From positions 1 through 56,763 of the forward strand of contig JBLNBN010000006.1 in assembly GCA_050260015.1 (NCBI GenBank): DNA of 56,763 nucleotides, written 5' to 3'. Source of the DNA: JBLNBN01 sp050260015. Lineage in GTDB: Bacteria > Bacteroidota > Ignavibacteria > Kapaibacteriales > UBA2268. A model generated the notes under the pieces. The model was not told the origin of the DNA, ran no database searches, and saw nothing but the letters and a program-made list of their open reading frames with translations. A program made the translations under genes and the position numbers. Positions 52,168 through 56,763 of the stretch are shown piece after piece. Position 1 is the stretch's first letter, and each line of letters begins with the position of its first letter.

Positions 52168-54726
52168 TTATTGCTTAATAAATATGCGGGCTTTAGAACC
52201 GATATTTATCGTATAAATTCCCGCAGGAAGCGAACTTACGTTGAGCTCGCCCGGCGCCTGCGTTTGTAATATTACTTCCCCTAAAAGCGAGTAAACCGTC
52301 GCGGTCGATGGCCGCGCGCATTCGATGACGACGCTCCCCGATGCGGGATTAGGGTAGATAGTAAATTTAGTAGATTCTTCGCTTTCCGCTGCGGATACGT
52401 CGTCGTACTCCCACAAAGCGTACTCGTCGTGAACGTATGCGTCCCAATCGTACCAGAAGCGCCACCAATTGGTCATCTTAGCCTTTCTTTCATTTACAGT
52501 ATAAGGGATATTGTTTTCATAGCCAGGTATAGCCTGCAGCCAGTAAATAAACCACTGGAGCTCCTCCCTTTCGCCGAAGTTGTCGACGCCGTCCGGCCAA
52601 TCGTAATGAATATCCTCCCAGTTATGATACGAAATAAGCGATTTCTTACCGCCGGCGGGGATCCAATCCTCGATGTCGCACCATTCGGGCTTAACTCTAT
52701 TTGTATCGGCCTGGATATAATGGAAATAGCCGTAATTGATGTCCGTATTGGGAGGGGTATGAGTCCAGCCGCAGCGGTTGCGCTTACCTACGAACTTATC
52801 CCAGAATAAATGCGAGTCTCCGTCCTGTAAATTATTCTGAGCAAAAAGCAGGGATTCGAACTGGTGAGTAAAAGGCTCAAAATTAACGGCAGTAAAGGAG
52901 GGATAGAAGTGCGATTGATCGATCACCGTATACGTTTTGCTATAAACCGGCAGCGGCTCGGGATTGTACCCGTTCATAGCCTGGACGTCGGTAGGGGTGG
53001 ACATATACGATTCGAACGACGCGCGGCAGGCGCCTTCGGGCTTGTGCAAGTCGAAATCGAAATTGCTCATGTATGGCTGCGTTCCCCCGGCCCAAATCCA
53101 TATCTGCTTGACGCCCTTGTTCTCCACGTAATCGCGGAAATTAAAACGCTCGAACATCGCGTCGAAATCATAAGAATACTGTAGCGTTCCCTCGTTGTAC
53201 CCCCCGTTTTGCAGTCCAGGCGGTACGGGCTCGTAAATTGTAATCAGGTCGACTACCTTTATCCCGATTGAAGACGGGGCGGCGGGGTTCTTATAGCCGC
53301 GGAACCTGCTTCCCTGCTCAATTGCGAATTTGAACCTATGGATGCCCTCCGAAGTGCGCGCTTTTGAATCCGCAAGCGATATTTTACTTAAGTCCCACAG
53401 GTCCGGGGCGTAGGCGGGATCTTTTGTAATGCCGTCCGTCGTAGGCAAATACTGGACTATTAGTATCGGCATCTCAAAGATATGGTTAGGCGTCGCCGTC
53501 GATAGGAATTTATCGAGCGGCTCCTTTTCCATGGGTTTTACGGGAGCGAGGACGGTTACTTCCGTCTTAGCGACCGCGCCTTTGTATGTAGCCGTAATAT
53601 TTGCTTTGCCCGCTTTCAATGCGGTAATTACCCCGTTATTGTCCACCTTTGCGACAGCCTCGTCGTCGCTCTTCCACTCGACCTTGCTCTTCGGAACGAA
53701 TTCGGCGCCGTAGTAGAGCAATTGCTGCTGCGCGCACCTCCAACGCCAGCTCTCCCATAGTTCGAGCTTTTTGGAAAGTCCCGACAGCGTTTCCGGCGGG
53801 GTCGCCGTTCGGAAATCTATTTCTGCGAGCTTAACGACTGCTAATGGATTGCTGGCCATAAACTTCCAGTACTTCTTGCCGGGGGGAAGATTCGTAACCA
53901 GGCTATCCCATTTGTCGGCTTCCGCTTCGCGAAGCTCGCTCTCGGTATAGGTTCCCGTCTTATCTCTTACGTCCGCGTAAGTATCGGCCCAACCGACGCG
54001 CCAGGAGCAGTCGTTCTTAAACAATACGCGCGCGCGGTCAAACGCCTGGGGTTCTACGAAGTAAAGGGTTACCTGCGATTCCTGGTCCCCGGTAAATTGG
54101 AAATACGTGGAGGGGCTGCCGTCGAAGACAGGTTTGCAGGGAATATAGCCGCTTGATTTATATATTACGTTATTAGCCCGGATTTCCGAAGCCAAAGGGT
54201 AATCATTCGTCATTGCGGACGGGGTCGCGAACCCAAAGAGGCCAAGCTCATAAACATGAACGTAACCGTCTCCGAAGTCGCGAAACATAGTAAACTTCCA
54301 GATCCGGGCGGAATACGTTGACTTGAGCCGCAGGCAGTCCCAGCCCCCTGGCTTGGGGTCGTTCTTATGCTTCAGATAGAAATGCGAGCCGGTTTTCGAT
54401 TCCATATCCGCAAGATTGTCGGCAGTTTCGATCATCCAGCTGTCCGTGTCGCCCGGCGTATTGTACTGGCCGATATAGATGTGCATACTATCGACCGAGA
54501 TCGGCTCCGGGAACTCCATCTGCACGTAGCAGGGATTAATATTCTTAGATCGGGCGAGGGTCGTAGTGTCCCCGTCAAACAAGTCCTGCGGCCCCCCTAT
54601 ATCGAATTCGGAAGAGGTGATTATAGCGGCGCCGGGAAGAAGCTTCTTGCATATTATATTATCATCGCCGGCGCGGGCAATGAAAAACGAAGTAAAAAGC
54701 AACAGTGTTACTAACCGTGTTGACAT
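52168..54726 (-). CDS. Large T9SS-exported protein with Big_2-like domain
   Basis: 852 aa. The start at 54726 (MSTRLVTLLLFTSFFIARA) has GGAGAA upstream and gives a clean signal peptide. Two discoidin-like jelly-roll segments seem present in the first 300 residues (AAIITSSEFDIGGPQDLFDGDTT... and GYIPCKPVFDGSPSTYFQF). A Big_2 (bacterial Ig-like 2) domain follows (DEAVAKVDNNGVITALKAGKANITATYKG), then about 300 residues with many Trp and Tyr that I cannot assign, and a T9SS type A sorting domain (FTIYPNPASGSVVIECARP ... LPAGIYTINIG). It is probably surface-attached; an enzyme or binding role is not determinable. Confidence 0.8.
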   Translation of the reverse strand: MSTRLVTLLLFTSFFIARAGDDNIICKKLLPGAAIITSSEFDIGGPQDLFDGDTTTLARSKNINPCYVQMEFPEPISVDSMHIYIGQYNTPGDTDSWMIETADNLADMESKTGSHFYLKHKNDPKPGGWDCLRLKSTYSARIWKFTMFRDFGDGYVHVYELGLFGFATPSAMTNDYPLASEIRANNVIYKSSGYIPCKPVFDGSPSTYFQFTGDQESQVTLYFVEPQAFDRARVLFKNDCSWRVGWADTYADVRDKTGTYTESELREAEADKWDSLVTNLPPGKKYWKFMASNPLAVVKLAEIDFRTATPPETLSGLSKKLELWESWRWRCAQQQLLYYGAEFVPKSKVEWKSDDEAVAKVDNNGVITALKAGKANITATYKGAVAKTEVTVLAPVKPMEKEPLDKFLSTATPNHIFEMPILIVQYLPTTDGITKDPAYAPDLWDLSKISLADSKARTSEGIHRFKFAIEQGSRFRGYKNPAAPSSIGIKVVDLITIYEPVPPGLQNGGYNEGTLQYSYDFDAMFERFNFRDYVENKGVKQIWIWAGGTQPYMSNFDFDLHKPEGACRASFESYMSTPTDVQAMNGYNPEPLPVYSKTYTVIDQSHFYPSFTAVNFEPFTHQFESLLFAQNNLQDGDSHLFWDKFVGKRNRCGWTHTPPNTDINYGYFHYIQADTNRVKPEWCDIEDWIPAGGKKSLISYHNWEDIHYDWPDGVDNFGEREELQWFIYWLQAIPGYENNIPYTVNERKAKMTNWWRFWYDWDAYVHDEYALWEYDDVSAAESEESTKFTIYPNPASGSVVIECARPSTATVYSLLGEVILQTQAPGELNVSSLPAGIYTINIGSKARIFIKQ

Positions 54727-55036
54727 TAGAAATTCTCCTACAAAAAAAATCGATATTTGCGAAAAACGCAATTTTTCTATACATCAACTTACACGCAACT
54801 TAAAATAAGTTTCTTATAAAAAGCCCGATTTTTTATTGAATGACGAGTTTCGGGGGATGAATGGCTGGAGGAGATATGTTAATGGTCCAAAATATAATTT
54901 TCTAATATCTTTCCTAAGTAGATTCATATATTTACTTAGTATTTTACTACACTTCCTCGAATCTAAAGCATTTTGTATAGAATTTTCTTTAATTTGGTGA
55001 TAGAATAAGCTTTTATAAATAATAGGAAGTAAAACG

Positions 55037-55600
55037 ATGAATTTTGTTAGGCATTCTGGATTGTCGACCATTCTCATTTTTCTTGTTTCCTTTGTTAAGA
55101 TACATGGACAAGAATCGCAATCAAACCTTGAAGGCATTCGACAGGAAGTAAATAGGGAAATGAAGGTTCTTCAATCTCAACTACAATCCCTCGATGAATT
55201 CGAAAGCGAAGGAATTAAGCAAGTCTTTATTGAATTCGCTATTGACACCGCGAGAATTGAAAGCTTTTTATCTAAAAGACTAGACGCCGATTATACCGAT
55301 TATGGAATGATTCAAGCTATCAACGACGCTTATGCCGATTATGATAAGCTGCTCAATAAATACTACCAAAAATTAACCAAAAAGCTCTCCGCAGGGGATA
55401 AAAACACCCTTAAAGATGCGCAATCGGCATGGATCAAGTTCCGCGATAACGAAATTAAATTGGCGCAGACGCTGGCAAAGGAAGAGTACTCAGGTGGTGG
55501 AACAATTCAAAATCTTAATCTCGCCTCGCTCAATATGCAAATCACAAAACAAAGAGTCGCTCAAATATACGAACATTTTGTCGGCTTGATTAACGAGTAA
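55037..55600 (+). CDS. Exported LprI/DUF1311-like protein
   Basis: 187 aa, signal peptide (LSTILIFLVSFVKIHGQES). The C-terminal 100 residues follow the DUF1311/LprI pattern: a helical YDKLLNKYYQKLTKKLSAGDK, then LKDAQSAWIKFRDNEIKLAQ and a GGGTIQNLNLASLNMQITKQRVAQIYE stretch. Family members include lysozyme inhibitors, but the Cys pairs seen in many of them are absent, so function is uncertain. The local sequence is more AT-rich than the operons further left. Confidence 0.7.
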   Translation: MNFVRHSGLSTILIFLVSFVKIHGQESQSNLEGIRQEVNREMKVLQSQLQSLDEFESEGIKQVFIEFAIDTARIESFLSKRLDADYTDYGMIQAINDAYADYDKLLNKYYQKLTKKLSAGDKNTLKDAQSAWIKFRDNEIKLAQTLAKEEYSGGGTIQNLNLASLNMQITKQRVAQIYEHFVGLINE

Positions 55601-55692
55601 AACTAAGCGTACATACCACGTTATGTTTTAGGTTTATACTCGTTTTTAAATAAATCACTTAAATTATTTACTAACATTAAAGGAAATCCGGC

Positions 55693-56208
55693 ATGTATGT
55701 TATTAAGAACACGACATTCTTCATTTTACTTTTGGGATGCTGTTTCATTACTCAGTCCTTTGAATCACGAGCATACAACGGCGTCGCAATCGATAAGGAG
55801 TTTATTGATTTTTGGAAGAGCTTCCAGCAAGCCATCAAAATAGGAGATAAGAATGTGATAAGCGAGTTCATTAACTTTGAAACCTATAATCTTTCAAAGG
55901 AAGAATTTCTTAAGCATTTTAACAAGAAACAACCTATAACTGATATTAAGCAGAAACGTATACTGAAAACGAAGTTATCCGAAATCAAATTTTCGAAAAA
56001 TGGCGAGTACGCTTTCGATCCCTGGATCGACAAAGCGGACGAAGAAAGGTGGAATGAAGTCAATATATTGACATACCTGCCGGTTGGATCAAAGCTAGTT
56101 GTTATCGAATACCCGGCGGAGGGAACGTATGCGGGCACGACATTAGTCTTTGCAAAAAAAGAAGGCGTTTACAAGCTTTTCGAATTGCGTTTTATGACGT
56201 ATGATTAG
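55693..56208 (+). CDS. Exported protein of unknown function
   Basis: 171 aa with a signal peptide that also has a possible lipobox-like LLGCC. The rest is mixed helix and strand (FIDFWKSFQQAIKIGDKNVISEFINF, then SKLVVIEYPAEGTYAGTTLVFAKKEGVYKLFELRF), a layout seen in many small NTF2-like or DUF secreted proteins. No family is recognised. It follows the LprI-like gene by 92 bases on the same strand, with similar base composition, and may be co-transcribed. Confidence 0.6.
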   Translation: MYVIKNTTFFILLLGCCFITQSFESRAYNGVAIDKEFIDFWKSFQQAIKIGDKNVISEFINFETYNLSKEEFLKHFNKKQPITDIKQKRILKTKLSEIKFSKNGEYAFDPWIDKADEERWNEVNILTYLPVGSKLVVIEYPAEGTYAGTTLVFAKKEGVYKLFELRFMTYD

Positions 56209-56763
56209 AAGAGAAGAATGGCGAGTTCTAACAATATTCCCCCCTTCCGCTGCTTCGCCGTATAGGGGAGGCGGGGCCGGGGACGGCGTTGGCTACTGAC
56301 GTAGAACCGCTTCGCGGTTCGTTGGATTTGCGCTTTTTATAAATTTTTTGCGTCGAAAATCTATTGAATAATAAACCGATATTTACGCCGTAGGCGTTTT
56401 ACATCTGTAACAGGCTCTTTGCCTCGAATAAGCTACGCCGTAGGCGTTGGACGAGACTGCCGGACTTGGGGCCTGTCTAACTCCCCCTTCCGCGGCTGCG
56501 CCGCGGGTGGAGAAGAGGCGGGGGGCGCGCGTTTCTATAGACATTCGAATCCTGCGGATTCGTCGGGAGCGGATACATGTACATATTTATTCGTCAGTAC
56601 GAACAATAATGATTTTATAAACGCTCTTTGGATCCTCGCGTGCGCGAGGATGACTAAAGCCTGCAGATAAAAGCGCTTGCGCGCATTTTCGTAATTCTTA
56701 AATCATAATAATCATATATATCAGCTTAATCAAAGGTTCAGACAATTTGGATTCCCGATCGGG
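56209..56763. repeat. Repeat-rich intergenic segment at the window end
   Basis: ACGCCGTAGGCGTT occurs twice (56385-56398 and 56435-56448), each nearly palindromic, with a GAACCGCTTCGCGGTTC palindrome near 56306. A CCCCCTTCCGCGGC...GGGTGGAGAAG segment (about 56482-56517) and a GGATCCTCGCGTGCGCGAGGATGAC segment (about 56630-56654) resemble the repeat at 225-385. No gene is supported here. Confidence 0.5.

Noticed and set aside
54814..55137. A 107-codon minus-strand frame overlapping the start of the LprI-like gene
   Set aside because: It overlaps the signal peptide of a supported gene and has no recognisable features.
56385..56448. The repeated 14-mer as a CRISPR array
   Set aside because: Only two copies with a 36-base gap, repeat too short, and no cas genes nearby.

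Overview
The window looks like a chromosomal segment from a member of the Bacteroidota/Chlorobiota side of the FCB group (Ignavibacteria- or Kapabacteria-like would fit). The basis is a SusC/SusD pair, two proteins with type IX secretion (T9SS) C-terminal sorting domains, promoters of the TTG-N20-TAnnTTTG type, and mixed base composition with AT-rich spacers. I saw no rRNA, tRNA, CRISPR array or intact transposase. Phylum-level placement is inference.

Layout. 1-3.2 kb: the 5' end of an exported protein leaving the window, a dispersed repeat, and an ilvE / PLP-lyase operon. 3.3-7.9 kb: susC-susD. 8.0-9.9 kb: aspartate ammonia-lyase fused to an N-terminal cyclic-nucleotide-binding-like domain. 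10.0-17.1 kb: MoxR ATPase, DUF58 protein, M19 dipeptidase, SDR, GT2, a small helical protein and an ABC exporter. 17.4-22.8 kb: receiver protein - hydC - hydB - hydA - membrane histidine kinase, a trimeric [FeFe]-hydrogenase operon bracketed by two-component parts. 22.8-28.1 kb: copper P-type ATPase, two tandem paralogous lipoproteins and a T9SS-exported BNR-like protein. 28.3-31.3 kb: feoA-feoB-dtxR iron cassette with two palindromes. 31.4-33.3 kb: nuoA-nuoB and an SDR.

33.4-51.7 kb, all on the minus strand, is the most interesting part: three complete and one decayed copy of a chaperone-usher-like secretion/fimbria system. Each complete copy has one secreted pilin-like subunit (about 175-182 aa), one PapD-like chaperone (279 aa each) and one large usher-like outer-membrane protein (875-888 aa). 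The pilins share a nearly invariant signal peptide. The three pilin promoters have the same architecture (GTATTG-N20-TAAGTTTG about 130 nt before the ATG). A strong hairpin follows each pilin stop before the chaperone gene, which predicts excess pilin over assembly machinery. Two copies carry a conserved, previously unnamed 67-aa protein with an alternating Thr/hydrophobic segment. One pilin has become cysteine-rich (9 Cys against 1). The fourth copy has collapsed into a 33-codon chaperone remnant joined to the C-terminal 385 residues of an usher at a 13-nt-period repeat. Two paralogous NarL-type response regulators with atypical acidic pockets lie upstream of copy 1 and of the decayed copy; no kinase is adjacent.

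52.1-56.2 kb: a large T9SS-exported protein with a Big_2-like domain, an LprI/DUF1311-like protein and one unrecognised exported protein. The last 550 bases hold intergenic repeats.
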